Shown piece by piece: positions 28,071-39,893 of a stretch of 64,000 nt of DNA. The stretch's first letter is position 1; each line of letters begins with the position of its first letter. The stretch is taken from NCBI GenBank assembly GCA_012960245.1, contig DUBO01000023.1, positions 52,174 to 116,173 of the forward strand, written 5' to 3'. The translations under genes and the position numbers were made by a program. The notes beneath the pieces were generated by a model, which saw only the letters and a list, made by a program, of their open reading frames with translations, had not been told where the DNA came from and did not search any database. This DNA is from Candidatus Binatota bacterium. GTDB taxonomy: Bacteria; Desulfobacterota; Binatia; UBA1149.

Positions 28071-29330
28071 GTGCCCCGTTTTCTTGAACTCGCCCGCCTC
28101 GAAGAAGCTACGCAGCTGCTGGAGGTCTTTACCGCGCTCGACATCGAGTCAGTGGACGCTCGCATCGCCGAGGCCCGCGTACTCGCTGAAACCGTTACCG
28201 CGACGGCCGACGTACCCAACTCGACCCGATCGAGCATGGACGGCTACGCCCTGCGCGCTGCCGACACTGCCGGGGCCAACGAACAGAACGCCGCCGTGCT
28301 CAAGCTTGCGGGACAGGTCGAAACCGGCCATGCCCCCACCACCGAGCTCGAGGCTGGTAGTGCGCTGCGCATATCCACCGGCGGGGTGCTCCCAGCGGGC
28401 GCTGATTCGGTGGTCATGGTCGAGTACACCGACACCGATAGCGGCACTGGCGGCGACAGCGGAACCGCCGCCCGGGTGTTCGTACGCAAGCAGGTGCAGG
28501 CGGGCGACTGCCTCGTACCCAAGGGCGAGGACATGCGCCGTGGCGACCTTCTCATGCAGCCCGGCCGGCGCTTGAGAGCGAGCGACACCGGGGTGCTGAC
28601 TGGGACCGGCCACGAAAGCGTGCGCGTATTCCGGGTGCCAGTGGCGGGCGTAATCGCCACTGGGGATGAGATCGTCGAACCCGGCACCGAGCTCGGCCCC
28701 GGGCAGGTTTACAACGCCAACCAGTACTCGTTAGCCGCGCTGCTGCGCCGGCGCGGCATAACGCCCGCCGTCAGCATGGTCGTGCCCGACGAGGCCGAAC
28801 GCTTCACGAGGGAGCTGTCACTGGCGATAGAAAAATGCGACGCGGTGTTCGTGTCGGGTGGCAGCTCCAAGGGCACCCGCGACCTGACGCTGGCCACCAT
28901 CAAGAACCTTGGCGGCAAGGTCCTGCTGCACGGCCTGGCCATAGCGCCGGGCAAACCCACCATCATCGCCCGCGTGGGTAACTGCGCCGTGGTAGGAGTA
29001 CCCGGTAACCCGGCAGCCGCCGTGGTGGTCTTTGCACTGCTCGGGGCGTCGCTGCTGCGTCACCTCGAGGGTGAACCCCTCGATCGAATACGCGCGACCA
29101 TGCCCCTGATTCGCGCGAGGCTGGGCGCCGACGTCAAGGGCAGCAGCGGCCGCGAAGACTGGCTGCGCGTGCGGCTGGAAGCCGGCGAAGACCTGCCCAC
29201 CGCGCAACCCGTGCCTGGCCGATCGTTGTCGCTATCGTCGCTCGCCCGCGCAGACGGACTCGCTCGCATAGCCCTGCACCGCGACTCGGCCGCCACAGGA
29301 GAAACAGTGGAGGTCCTGCTTCTCGACTGA
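28071..29330 (+). CDS. moeA: Molybdopterin molybdenumtransferase MoeA
   Basis: It inserts molybdenum into adenylated molybdopterin, the last step of molybdenum cofactor synthesis. The 419-residue protein starts at a GTG with AGGAGAAT upstream. It shows NSTRSSMDGYA-type sequence (VPNSTRSSMDGYALRA), GGVLPAGADSVVMVE, GDEIVEPG and the SGGSS-type catalytic loop FVSGGSSKGTRD, followed by GKPTIIARVGN and GVPGNP. All four domains appear present. The next gene is a second MoeA-like protein, 15 bases on. Confidence 0.94.
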   Translation: MPRFLELARLEEATQLLEVFTALDIESVDARIAEARVLAETVTATADVPNSTRSSMDGYALRAADTAGANEQNAAVLKLAGQVETGHAPTTELEAGSALRISTGGVLPAGADSVVMVEYTDTDSGTGGDSGTAARVFVRKQVQAGDCLVPKGEDMRRGDLLMQPGRRLRASDTGVLTGTGHESVRVFRVPVAGVIATGDEIVEPGTELGPGQVYNANQYSLAALLRRRGITPAVSMVVPDEAERFTRELSLAIEKCDAVFVSGGSSKGTRDLTLATIKNLGGKVLLHGLAIAPGKPTIIARVGNCAVVGVPGNPAAAVVVFALLGASLLRHLEGEPLDRIRATMPLIRARLGADVKGSSGREDWLRVRLEAGEDLPTAQPVPGRSLSLSSLARADGLARIALHRDSAATGETVEVLLLD

Positions 29331-29345
29331 GAGCTGACAAGCGGA

Positions 29346-30965
29346 GTGGGTAAAAAATCCGACAACGCGCGCGCCACTGTGAGCGCGCCTCGCCTCTCGC
29401 TGGCCGCGGCCCGTGAGCTGCTGCTATCGATTGCGCGCGCGACAGGCGAAGAAGAAATTGAACCGTCGCTCGCGCTAGGCCGTACCAGCTCGCGAGCGGT
29501 GTACAGCCGCCACGCCAATCCCAACTACCGGGCTGCCGCAATGGACGGAATTGCCGTTTGCGCCGCCGACACGAGCGCCGCGAGCGAAGCCTCTCCCTGC
29601 ACCTTGCCCGAACACCGCGCCCGGGACATGGCGGCCGCCGGCACTTGCGCGCCGGTGGACACCGGCATGGCCATGCCCGACTGGGCCGACGCGGTGGTCA
29701 TGGTCGAACACAGTAAGCAGGTCGACGGCGGCTGGCAGATCACCTCGCCGGTGGCGGTCGGCAAGCACGTGCGCAGGGCGGGCGAAGACGTCGGCGCCGG
29801 CGTGCAACTGCTGGGTCGCGGATGCCGCGTGGGCGCGGCCGAAATCGGCGCCATGCTCGCGACCGGTGTCGAATCGCTGAAATTACGATTGCCCCCCACC
29901 GTGGCGATCCTCGCCACCGGCGACGAGGTGGTGCAACCCGGCCAGGCGGCCGCGCCGGGCGCCGTGATCGAGTTCAACTCGCGGGTACTCGCAGCCATGC
30001 TGCAAGAGCGCGGGGCAAAGCCCGTGTACCTCGGCCACGTGGCCGACGACCCCGCCGAGTTGGCGCGGGTCATAGGCGAGGGCGCGGCCAGCCACGACCT
30101 GCTCTGCGTTATTGCGGGCAGCTCTGCCGGCCGCCGTGACCACACGGTCGACGTGCTCGCCGGGCTCGGCGATGTGCTCGTTCGCGGCGTGGACCTGGTG
30201 CCGGGCCGACCTGCTATTGTCGCCCGTGTCAGCGGCACCCCCATACTCGGTATTCCCGGCTACCCGGTATCGGCCTGGGCCGTGTGCCGGGAACTGTTGT
30301 TGCCATTGGTAGACGCCTGCCTGGGCGGGCAGGCAGGCCAGCCCACCGTGGTTACGGCCGAGCTGCTGCGCGCCGCGCCCTCGAGACTCGGCGTCGAAGA
30401 ACTGGTGCGGGTATGCCTGCGCCGTGATCGCGAACGCCTGCTGGCGACACCGCTACCGCGTTCTTCGGGTTCGATCACCACGCTCCTGCGCGCCGACGCG
30501 ATTTTGCGCATAGCGGCCCACGCCGAGGGCGCCGAACCCGGGCCGGTGGAACTGGAGATGCTGCGCCCGCTCGATCGGGCGCTCGACACGCCGCTGCTGG
30601 CCGGTGACCCTCATCCAGTGGTCGAACTGTTAGCCGAGCTGTCGTGCCGCGGGCAGGGACACGACGGTAAGGGCCACAACAACGCGCCGGCGCCGGCCTG
30701 GTTAGGGCTGGGCACGGCCGACGGCCTGCTCGCCGTAGCCCGTGGTGAGGCTGACCTTGCGCTGCTTGATGAACAGCAAGCCGCCAGCCTTGGCGAAGAG
30801 ATCAGCCGGACAGCCGAGACGGGGGCGCGTTTGCTCAAGCTGGGCTTCGAGGACAAGACCTTCCTGCTCGTGTTGGCCGAGCACGGCCCGGTGGCAGAGC
30901 GAATCGCGCTCGCGCTGGCCGACCAGTCACTGCTGGGCGACACCCGGCTGGCGCTGCTCGACTGA
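29346..30965 (+). CDS. MoeA-like protein with C-terminal periplasmic-binding-protein-like domain
   Basis: This second MoeA-family protein has 539 residues from a GTG at 29346. The MoeA core carries RAAAMDGIAV, WADAVVMVEHS, ATGDEVVQPG and the loop IAGSSAGRRDH, which replaces SGGSS. The last about 130 residues, from LLAGDPHPVVELLAEL, resemble the PBP-like domain fused to MoeA in many anaerobes, including a GTADGLLAVARGEADLALLD segment, but this domain is shorter than usual. It may recognise a cofactor-loaded or tungsten form. Tandem MoeA pairs with one fused copy are known; the specific role here is inferred. Confidence 0.85.
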   Translation: MGKKSDNARATVSAPRLSLAAARELLLSIARATGEEEIEPSLALGRTSSRAVYSRHANPNYRAAAMDGIAVCAADTSAASEASPCTLPEHRARDMAAAGTCAPVDTGMAMPDWADAVVMVEHSKQVDGGWQITSPVAVGKHVRRAGEDVGAGVQLLGRGCRVGAAEIGAMLATGVESLKLRLPPTVAILATGDEVVQPGQAAAPGAVIEFNSRVLAAMLQERGAKPVYLGHVADDPAELARVIGEGAASHDLLCVIAGSSAGRRDHTVDVLAGLGDVLVRGVDLVPGRPAIVARVSGTPILGIPGYPVSAWAVCRELLLPLVDACLGGQAGQPTVVTAELLRAAPSRLGVEELVRVCLRRDRERLLATPLPRSSGSITTLLRADAILRIAAHAEGAEPGPVELEMLRPLDRALDTPLLAGDPHPVVELLAELSCRGQGHDGKGHNNAPAPAWLGLGTADGLLAVARGEADLALLDEQQAASLGEEISRTAETGARLLKLGFEDKTFLLVLAEHGPVAERIALALADQSLLGDTRLALLD

Positions 30966-30973
30966 CGGACGAC

Positions 30974-31720
30974 TCAGCTCAAGCCTTCTACGATTTCTTC
31001 TATGATCTGCCTGGCGGCCGCGCGCGGATCACCGGCGTCGCGAATGGGCCGCCCGACCACGACGTAGTCGGCCCCTCGCCTTACGGCGTCGGCCGGGCCC
31101 GCTGTGCGCTTCTGGTCACCCTTGTCGCTTCCCGCCGGTCGTATACCCGGGGTAAGCACGATGAAGTCGCGGCCACAGGCCTCGCGTATAGCGGCTATCT
31201 CGCGGGGCGACGCCACCACCCCGTCCATGCCCGAGTCCCGCGCCAGCAGCGCCAGTCGAACGACCTGGTCGTCGAGCTCACCGTCAACACCTATGGCACG
31301 CAAGTCGCTGGCGTCAATACTGGTGAGCACGGTCACGGCGAGCATGCGCGGACGTTCAAGGTTCTCGGTACGGCAAACCCTGTCTACCGAACGCACGGCC
31401 TCGCACATCATGGCCGCGCTTCCAGACGCGTGCAGGTTAAAAATCGAAACGCCCAGCCTCGTGGCCTCCATCGCCGCGCGGGCGACGGTGCGCGGGATGT
31501 CATGGAACTTGAGGTCGAGAAAAACTTCGCTACCCCGCTCCTTCACGTGCTCGATCACCGGCGGGCCGCTGCTCATGAACAACTGCTTACCGACCTTGAA
31601 CATGCCAACGCTGTCACCCAACAGGGTTATCAACTCGTCGGCTTCGGCGATCGTGCCTACGTCGAGGGCAAAAATGAGTTTCCTGCGGGCGACCTCGTAG
31701 ATTTCGGACGAGGCCGTCAC
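30974..31720 (-). CDS. pyrF: Orotidine 5'-phosphate decarboxylase
   Basis: It converts OMP to UMP. The 248-residue TIM-barrel protein has LIFALDVGT, the catalytic DLKFHDIPRTV motif near residue 70, VTVLTS, and the phosphate-binding end TPGIRP plus GADYVVVGRPI. The start overlaps the proS stop by four bases (ATGA), so it is the last gene of the minus-strand block. It ends eight bases from the convergent MoeA-like gene. Confidence 0.96.
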   Translation of the reverse strand: MTASSEIYEVARRKLIFALDVGTIAEADELITLLGDSVGMFKVGKQLFMSSGPPVIEHVKERGSEVFLDLKFHDIPRTVARAAMEATRLGVSIFNLHASGSAAMMCEAVRSVDRVCRTENLERPRMLAVTVLTSIDASDLRAIGVDGELDDQVVRLALLARDSGMDGVVASPREIAAIREACGRDFIVLTPGIRPAGSDKGDQKRTAGPADAVRRGADYVVVGRPIRDAGDPRAAARQIIEEIVEGLS

Positions 31721-33429
31721 CGCGCGAGCGCCTCGCTGACCGCAGCCACTATGTGTTCGGCGGCCGAGTCCAGCGCCAGGTCACTGCTCTCGCCGCTTCT
31801 TCGCTCGCGCAGCTCAACGGTCCCCTGCTTGACGCCACGCGGTCCGATCGTGACCCGCCACGGTATGCCGAGCAGGTCGGCGTCGTTGAACTTGACTCCC
31901 GCCCTCTCGTCCCGGTCGTCGAGAATGACCTCGACGCCGGCCGCCAGTAGCTGCTCGTAGAGCTTTTCCGAGGCCGCGCGGGTTTCGTCGTCCTTCCACT
32001 TGACGGGCAACAGCAGCACCTGCACGGGAGCGATGGCCGGCGGCCAGATTATGCCGTCGTCGTCGTGGTTCTGCTCAATGGCAGCAGCCATGGTACGGGT
32101 GATACCGATGCCGTAGGTGCCCATCTGCATCACGCACTCGTTGCCATCGGTATCGAGGTAAGTGGCGCCCATGGCCTCGGAATATTTGCTGCCAAGGTAG
32201 AAAACCTGGCCTACCTCTATTCCGCGAAAAGCCTGGTAGCTGCCGCCGTTACAGCGCGGGCAGGGGTCACCCGCAGCGGCTTCGCGCAGGTCGTGGAACT
32301 CGGCCACCGGAAAGTCTCTTTGCTGGTCTATGCCCGACAGGTGAAGGTCGGCGCGATTGGCCCCGGTAATCATGCCCGTAGCACCGCGCAGTCGCAGGTC
32401 GACGACCAGTTCGATCTCCAACCCTACCGGGCCGGCGAAACCCTGCGGCGCGCCGCTCATCTTCTTCACCTCGTCGGCTTCGGCCATCCGCAACTCGGAC
32501 ACGCCCAGCGCCCGCTTAAGCTTTGCCTCGCTCAGCTGGTCATCGCCCCTCACGAGCGCTGCCACTCCACGGTCGTCGGCAACGAACAGCAGCGTCTTCA
32601 CGAAACGCCCGGCTGGCTCCGACAACATGGCCGACACGTCTTCTATGCTTCCCGCTCCCGGCGTTGAGACCTCGGTGGGCTCTGACGATTCGAAGAGACC
32701 GGGCTCGCCGACCGCCAGCTCGGCCTTCTCTACGTTGGCCGCGTAGTCGCAGTGGTCGCAGCTGAGGATCAGGTCTTCACCGGACTCGGCCAGCACCTGG
32801 AACTCGTGCGAACCCGACCCTCCTATGGCGCCGGTGTCGGCCTCCACCGCCCTGAAGTCGAGACCGCAGCGGGTGAAAATTCGCGCGTAGGTGTCGTACA
32901 TCAGTTGGTATTCGCGGCGACAGTCTTCCTCGTCAACGTGAAACGAGTACCCGTCCTTCATCAGGAACTCTCTTCCGCGCATGAGTCCGAAACGCGGACG
33001 GATCTCGTCCCTGAACTTGGTGTCTACCTGGTAGAGATTGAGCGGCAGCTCCCTGTAAGAACGCACGTTGCCACGAACAAGATCGGTCATGACCTCCTCG
33101 TGGGTAGGGCCAACACAGAACTCGCGGCCGCTGCGGTCAACGAGCCGCAGCAACTCGGGTCCGTAGGCATCCCAGCGTCCACTTTCGCGCCACAACTCGG
33201 CCGGGCTCAACAGCGGCAGCGACACTTCCTGGCAACCGGCCGCGTCGAGCTCTTCCCTCACGATAGCTTCTATCTTGCGAACGGTCCTCAGGCCGAGGGG
33301 GAGTATATCGTATATGCCGCGGGCTACCTGGCGTATCAGGCCCGCGCGCAGCATCAGGCGGTGACTGACCACCTCGGCGTTGGAGGGGTCTTCCTTTACT
33401 GTATGGAGAAGCAGTCGGGTGTAACGCAT
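31717..33429 (-). CDS. proS: Prolyl-tRNA synthetase, bacterial type with editing domain
   Basis: It charges tRNA-Pro. The 570-residue protein begins MRYTRLLLHTVKEDPSNAEV, the usual bacterial start. It has the class II motif 2 region FRDEIRPRFGLMRGREF, and a YbaK-like editing insertion at about residues 220-400 (TLLFVADDRGVAALVRGDD). Motif 3 and the GIGITRTMAA segment are present, and an anticodon-binding domain is at the end. A longer frame to 33477 adds non-homologous residues. It is coupled to pyrF by ATGA and follows the ROK gene after 60 bases. Confidence 0.95.
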   Translation of the reverse strand: MRYTRLLLHTVKEDPSNAEVVSHRLMLRAGLIRQVARGIYDILPLGLRTVRKIEAIVREELDAAGCQEVSLPLLSPAELWRESGRWDAYGPELLRLVDRSGREFCVGPTHEEVMTDLVRGNVRSYRELPLNLYQVDTKFRDEIRPRFGLMRGREFLMKDGYSFHVDEEDCRREYQLMYDTYARIFTRCGLDFRAVEADTGAIGGSGSHEFQVLAESGEDLILSCDHCDYAANVEKAELAVGEPGLFESSEPTEVSTPGAGSIEDVSAMLSEPAGRFVKTLLFVADDRGVAALVRGDDQLSEAKLKRALGVSELRMAEADEVKKMSGAPQGFAGPVGLEIELVVDLRLRGATGMITGANRADLHLSGIDQQRDFPVAEFHDLREAAAGDPCPRCNGGSYQAFRGIEVGQVFYLGSKYSEAMGATYLDTDGNECVMQMGTYGIGITRTMAAAIEQNHDDDGIIWPPAIAPVQVLLLPVKWKDDETRAASEKLYEQLLAAGVEVILDDRDERAGVKFNDADLLGIPWRVTIGPRGVKQGTVELRERRSGESSDLALDSAAEHIVAAVSEALAR

Positions 33430-33489
33430 GGATGACTCTCGCGTCGAACTTCTACGACAGGGTAGCCACGACGGCAACAGGCCCGGGTT

Positions 33490-34455
33490 TCAGTCGACGC
33501 CCACGCCAGCGAGCCCGGCCAGGCGGGCCGCCCCCATGGCACCCGCCAGTCGGCCGTGAACCGCCGCCACCGTGCGCAGCTCGTCTATGCCGCGGGCAAA
33601 CAACGCGGCTGCAATCTCGCGCCTGATATCGTCCACTCGAGCCATGAAGACCGGGGCCAGTCCGCCACCCAGTACGATCAGTGGCAGGTCCATCGAGTTG
33701 ACGGCCGACGCCAGGCCGACTCCCAGCGCGGCGATCATGTGCCCGACCAGGCGCGCAGCGACTTCGTCGTCCCCGGCGTTCTCGAACAGGCTGTGGGCCA
33801 GCCCCCGATCCTCCTGCTCTGCGCGGGCAAGCAATCTTGACCGCTGCTCGGTGTCGAGTTCTTCGACCATGGCAACCGTCGCCGTTTCGGACACGTAGGC
33901 TTCAAGACAACCCCGGGCCGAACAGCCGCAGCGGCGCCCGCCCTGCACGATCACCGTGTGCCCAAGCTCGCAGCCACGGCCCGAAGGTCCGCGGTAGAGC
34001 TTGCCGCCCAACACCAGGCCCGAACCCAGGCCCGTGCCCAGGGTCACCAGCAGGTAGTCAGGCGCGCCCTCCGCGGCGCCGCCCAAACCCTCGGCCAGGG
34101 CTGCGCAGTTGGCGTCGTTTTCAACCAGCACCGGCCGGGCTAACGCCGCGGCCAGGCGCTCGGCAAGTACTACGCCCTGCAGGGCCGGAAGGTTGGGACT
34201 GCCAAGCAGGCGGCCGGCAGAGTCGAGTACGCCGGGTACGCCCAGCCCGAGAGCCGCGCTGCTGTCGGGGGTCTCGCCGGCCGAAGACTCCAGTCCGCCA
34301 ACCAGCGTGGTCAACATGTCGGCCAATCGCGGCAGATCGGTGTCGGCGCCGCTGGGCAGAGAGGCCTGGTCGAGCAGCACGCCGGAGGGCGACACCAGCA
34401 CGGCCTTGATGATCTGCCCGCCCAGGTCGAGGCCCACGTTGGCGGTGGCCTTCAA
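33490..34455 (-). CDS. ROK family sugar kinase (glucokinase-like)
   Basis: This ROK-fold kinase probably phosphorylates glucose or a related hexose. The 321-residue version has the ATP motif NVGLDLGGQIIK at its N-terminus, VENDANCAALAE with the catalytic Asp, GTGLGSGLVL, and ELGH followed by the zinc motif CGCSARGCLE. No helix-turn-helix domain precedes it, so it is a kinase rather than a ROK repressor. I favour the TTG at 34455 because it lies in a TTGA overlap with the DUF502 stop; an ATG at 34485 is the alternative. Confidence 0.87.
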   Translation of the reverse strand: MKATANVGLDLGGQIIKAVLVSPSGVLLDQASLPSGADTDLPRLADMLTTLVGGLESSAGETPDSSAALGLGVPGVLDSAGRLLGSPNLPALQGVVLAERLAAALARPVLVENDANCAALAEGLGGAAEGAPDYLLVTLGTGLGSGLVLGGKLYRGPSGRGCELGHTVIVQGGRRCGCSARGCLEAYVSETATVAMVEELDTEQRSRLLARAEQEDRGLAHSLFENAGDDEVAARLVGHMIAALGVGLASAVNSMDLPLIVLGGGLAPVFMARVDDIRREIAAALFARGIDELRTVAAVHGRLAGAMGAARLAGLAGVGVD

Positions 34456-35090
34456 GACGCTGTGTCTACACGCGCAGCCGGGCACAGGGTGGCCGGCATC
34501 GAGCCGCCGCAGGAGAGCACAGCAGAAATCCCGTCTTCGAGACTCATCTCGGCATCGAGTACCCGGTGCCGCGGCAGCAGCATGACGTCGCCCAGGTAGA
34601 GATGGTTGGTGGGCACGTACACCGTGGCGTACTCGAGCGAATCATCCGGGCCACCGGATTCTGCCCCTGCACGATCGAAGACGAATTCACTGGTGAGAAA
34701 GCCAAGGCTGCTGGGGAGTCCGGCTTCGTCGAGCACGATGACAGTGCGCTTGAAATTACTCGATTCGCCGCCGCTCGAAAAGCCACGCACCACCTGCTGG
34801 ACGGTGCCGTACACCGATCGCACCAGCGGCACCCGCGACACGACCTTTTCGAACCTATGGACCACCGCCTCGCCCACGAGGTGGCTCGAAAAGTGGCCAA
34901 GGACAATGACAATGACCAGGGTAAGAACTACGCCCGCGCCCGGTATGTCGCTGCCGAAGTAGATGCGAAGCAGCGGCTGCGAAAAATCGTCAAGAATGGA
35001 GAACAGCACCTGCAACACCCAGAGCGTCGCGGCCACCGGCAGTATGACCAGCAGTCCGCCTATGAACTTGTTGCGCAGCCTGGCGATCAC
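34452..35090 (-). CDS. DUF502 family membrane protein
   Basis: This 212-residue protein has two N-terminal membrane helices (FIGGLLVILPVAATLWVLQVLF and VVLTLVIVIVLGHF) and a conserved soluble part with the DUF502 hallmark SVYGTVQQVVRGF and VYVPTNHLYLGDVMLLP. The family occurs in bacteria and plants and its biochemical role is poorly known. It overlaps the flippase-like gene upstream (ATGA) and the ROK kinase downstream (TTGA), so the three are translationally coupled. The coupling may hint at a shared envelope or sugar-lipid function. Confidence 0.88.
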   Translation of the reverse strand: MIARLRNKFIGGLLVILPVAATLWVLQVLFSILDDFSQPLLRIYFGSDIPGAGVVLTLVIVIVLGHFSSHLVGEAVVHRFEKVVSRVPLVRSVYGTVQQVVRGFSSGGESSNFKRTVIVLDEAGLPSSLGFLTSEFVFDRAGAESGGPDDSLEYATVYVPTNHLYLGDVMLLPRHRVLDAEMSLEDGISAVLSCGGSMPATLCPAARVDTAS

Positions 35091-36184
35091 GACAGCATCT
35101 CCTCGGCTTCGGCTTCTTCGTCACTCACCTCGGCAAACGCTCCACGCGCCAGCAACAAGGCCAATGCCACCGGGATCACGTAGAAACATACCCTGAAAAT
35201 CACGATGGGAAGAAACGAATCCTTCAATGCGATGCCCACGCCGGCAAAGGTGGCCGCCATGGTAGCCTCGAGCACGCCCACGCCCCCGGGTACAAAAGAT
35301 ATGACCGCCACCACGATAGACACCGAAAATCCCACTGCCACCTGGCTGTAAGTGGCCGGGTAGCCCACGCTGTAAAAGGCCGCGTAGAGAATTCCCACCG
35401 TGAATAACCAGTCAAAAAATATCCACGCCACCGGGCGCGACAAGGCGGCCGGCCGTTCGGCGAGGAACTCCATGCCCTCGTTGAGGTGAGACAGAAGCAG
35501 GTCCAGGCGTCGGCCCTGCGGCTCCTGCTTGCCGAGACGCTTGAGTACCCAGTGGCCGGCGCGCGCGCAGAAGCCGAGAAAGCGGTTACGTAGAGAGCGG
35601 CGCAGTATCATCGTTGTCGTGGCACCGAGAAACAGCACGAGCAGGACCACCACCGTAACCGCCGCGGTGACGCGGGCGTCGCCGGCCTCGCTGCGCAGTA
35701 GCAGGTGACCCATGCCGTAAAGAATAAACAGCAGCAGCATGAAATTGGTTATCAGCGTCTGCGTAAACGAGATCAGCACCGATTTGCCCGAGTTGACACC
35801 CTTCTTGCGCAGCATGACCGTGCGCAGGGCAAAGCCGCTCAGGCCCCCGGTGGGCAGCAGGTAGTTAACGGCGTTGGCCACGAAAGTGATCCTCAGCATG
35901 TCGAGAGATTTGACCGGACTGCCGGCGGCACGCGCTATGCCCTCGTAGGAAAGGGACATGGTGATATAGCTGATCAGGGTGGCCGCTATGGGTAGCAACA
36001 GCAGCAGGGGAGATACGCCCGACAGGGCTTCGAGCATTTCGCCTGCACCGGCCATCCAGGCCATGGCGGCGTAGACCAGCAAGAGACCGATTCCGCCGAA
36101 CACCGCGCCGCGGGTCAGTCGATCGGTCAGAGAAGCTGGCCGACCTCCGCTGATGTCATCGCTCGCCCCGTCCACGGAACCCAT
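35087..36184 (-). CDS. Lysylphosphatidylglycerol synthase TM-domain-like (UPF0104) flippase family protein
   Basis: This 365-residue polytopic protein has about eight membrane segments. It shows the family pattern [18 protein letters not shown] near residue 108 and [15 protein letters not shown] near 302. It lacks the catalytic C-terminal domain of MprF, so it may act as a lipid-linked flippase or an uncharacterised transporter. The C-terminus is acidic. It starts 68 bases after rpoD and overlaps DUF502 by ATGA. Substrate unknown. Confidence 0.85.
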   Translation of the reverse strand: MGSVDGASDDISGGRPASLTDRLTRGAVFGGIGLLLVYAAMAWMAGAGEMLEALSGVSPLLLLLPIAATLISYITMSLSYEGIARAAGSPVKSLDMLRITFVANAVNYLLPTGGLSGFALRTVMLRKKGVNSGKSVLISFTQTLITNFMLLLFILYGMGHLLLRSEAGDARVTAAVTVVVLLVLFLGATTTMILRRSLRNRFLGFCARAGHWVLKRLGKQEPQGRRLDLLLSHLNEGMEFLAERPAALSRPVAWIFFDWLFTVGILYAAFYSVGYPATYSQVAVGFSVSIVVAVISFVPGGVGVLEATMAATFAGVGIALKDSFLPIVIFRVCFYVIPVALALLLARGAFAEVSDEEAEAEEMLS

Positions 36185-36252
36185 TGTTTCAACTATGAAG
36201 CCGATTTACCAGTCCGGTGGGCCACCCCGACGGGCGCCCCACCTTTACTGAC

Positions 36253-38172
<1,920 letters not shown>

Positions 38173-38443
38173 TAAAGTTGCGGTCAGCAGTCGGTATGTA
38201 TTCTTCGTCCAGACACGGAAAAAGCTGTACAAATAGTCGGTACACTGCTCATGTACCCCCGACAGCGAATAACCAGCCTTTAACGCTACGCAGGCCCATG
38301 TTACGAGTCAAGAAAACAACCCTGCAAACGCGCTCGAAAAGCCACCAAAGAGGCAAATACCCCTTTATTACCGAGCTTTTTCGAATAATACCGACTCCAG
38401 GCCAGATTCCCGGGCCGAGCTTGACGAAGGGGGGGGGTCCGGG

Positions 38444-39883
38444 ATGAAGAAATTTCCACCCCTGCTGTCTGTACCGGGATTGGCCGGGATCCTGCTGGTT
38501 GCCGCTGCTGCCTGCCTGGGCTCCTGCACCCCCCATGTGGGGGGGAACGACCAGCCGATGTCGCTGCTGCTCGTAGTTGTTGACACTCTGAGGGCTGATC
38601 ACCTGGGGCCGTGGCGCGATGCCGGCGCAGGCGAAACCGTCACGCCAGCGTTGGATCAACTGGCCAACGAGGCGATTGTTTTTGACCGAGCCTTTTCGCC
38701 AGCGCCGTTTACCATGCCGGCGATGGCGGCCACCATGACAGGACGCTGGCCCGACCGAGTGGGCGTGGTCAACCACGATCGACTTACCAGTCTGCCCAGC
38801 AACTACCCGCTGCTCGCCCAGCTCGCGCTCGAGGCCGGCTACCGTACCGCTGCCGTGGTGACCAACCCCTGGCTGGCCCGGCGCAAAAGCGGCTTCGGCC
38901 GCGGCTTTGAAGACTGGTACGACGGCGAGGGTGCCGGCTCACACCCAAGGCGCGGGGCGGCGGCAGTTACCTGGCAAGCCGAGGAGTGGCTGAACAAAAA
39001 CAGCGCCGATCCTTTTCTGCTCTGGGCCCATTACATGGACACGCACATGCCCTACCTTCCCGACCCTGCCTGCAAGCCCAGGCCGGGATCTTCGCAGCGC
39101 AGCAGCAAGGTCATCAGCGACTTCGTGGAAGGCCAGCTGCAGCCGCAGGAAATATATTTTGGTGTGCAGGGCTACGCGGAAAGCGAACTCGAGGCGACCC
39201 GCCTTATCTACGACGATGCGCTGTACTGCGTGGACCAGCAGTTGGGGCGACTGCTCGCCACGCTGCAGAAGCTCGAAATTGCCGATAGCACGGTGGTGGT
39301 GTTCATGGCCGACCACGGCGAGAGCCTGGGTGATCACGGGCTCTATTTTGCCCACGATTTCACCCTCTACGAGGAGCTGCTGCACGTGCCGATGATAATG
39401 CGGGTGCCGGGTCGCAGGCCCGGCCGTCGGCCCGACCCGGTATCGCTGGTCGATGTTCTGCCGACCCTCTGCGCGCTGATGAAGCTCGATTGCCCGCAGC
39501 AGATGGACGGTCAGGACCTTTTAGGCCAGGCCCCGACGAGCGACCGGGTGCTTTTTGCGGCTGGGCCACCGGCGCGCGAACGCTACTCGATGAACCCTCG
39601 GCAGCCCGTAGCTGGCCTGGCTGGACGCTGGACGGCGGCCACGCGCTCGTCTCTCAAGCTGATACACCTGCCCTGGCCCGGGGGTGCCCGCATGGAGCTG
39701 TACGACCTGGAGCGCGACCCCATGGAAAAAGAAAACCTCTTCGGACAGGTCGACAGCTCGCTGCTGCAGGAGCAGCTGCACAACTGGCGACGGCAAGGTG
39801 ACCAGCAGAGGCCAGGGGCGGCGCGTTCCCCCCTGGGACCCGACCGCCTGCGGCAGCTGCGCGAACTCGGCTACCTGCGCTGA
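38444..39883 (+). CDS. Sulfatase-fold lipoprotein with Thr in place of the formylglycine Cys/Ser
   Basis: This 479-residue alkaline-phosphatase-superfamily enzyme has a lipoprotein signal with lipobox LGSC near residue 26, so it is probably anchored in the outer membrane or periplasm. Metal ligands appear in VVVDTLRADHLG and in MADHGESLGDHG. The nucleophile position reads PFTMPAMAATMTG, so Thr replaces Cys or Ser of the C/S-x-P-S-R sulfatase motif. It should not carry formylglycine and may act as a phosphodiesterase or transferase with a Thr nucleophile. It ends ten bases before the convergent gspB gene. Confidence 0.85.
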   Translation: MKKFPPLLSVPGLAGILLVAAAACLGSCTPHVGGNDQPMSLLLVVVDTLRADHLGPWRDAGAGETVTPALDQLANEAIVFDRAFSPAPFTMPAMAATMTGRWPDRVGVVNHDRLTSLPSNYPLLAQLALEAGYRTAAVVTNPWLARRKSGFGRGFEDWYDGEGAGSHPRRGAAAVTWQAEEWLNKNSADPFLLWAHYMDTHMPYLPDPACKPRPGSSQRSSKVISDFVEGQLQPQEIYFGVQGYAESELEATRLIYDDALYCVDQQLGRLLATLQKLEIADSTVVVFMADHGESLGDHGLYFAHDFTLYEELLHVPMIMRVPGRRPGRRPDPVSLVDVLPTLCALMKLDCPQQMDGQDLLGQAPTSDRVLFAAGPPARERYSMNPRQPVAGLAGRWTAATRSSLKLIHLPWPGGARMELYDLERDPMEKENLFGQVDSSLLQEQLHNWRRQGDQQRPGAARSPLGPDRLRQLRELGYLR

Positions 39884-39893
39884 AGCGAAAGAA

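Noticed and set aside
29346..30965. The second MoeA gene as a decaying duplicate
   Set aside because: The frame is intact over 539 codons, and its fused C-terminal domain marks it as a distinct subfamily.
36185..36252. Terminator between rpoD and the flippase-like gene
   Set aside because: A weak GGTGGG/CCCACC stem exists, but there is no T tract in the minus direction.
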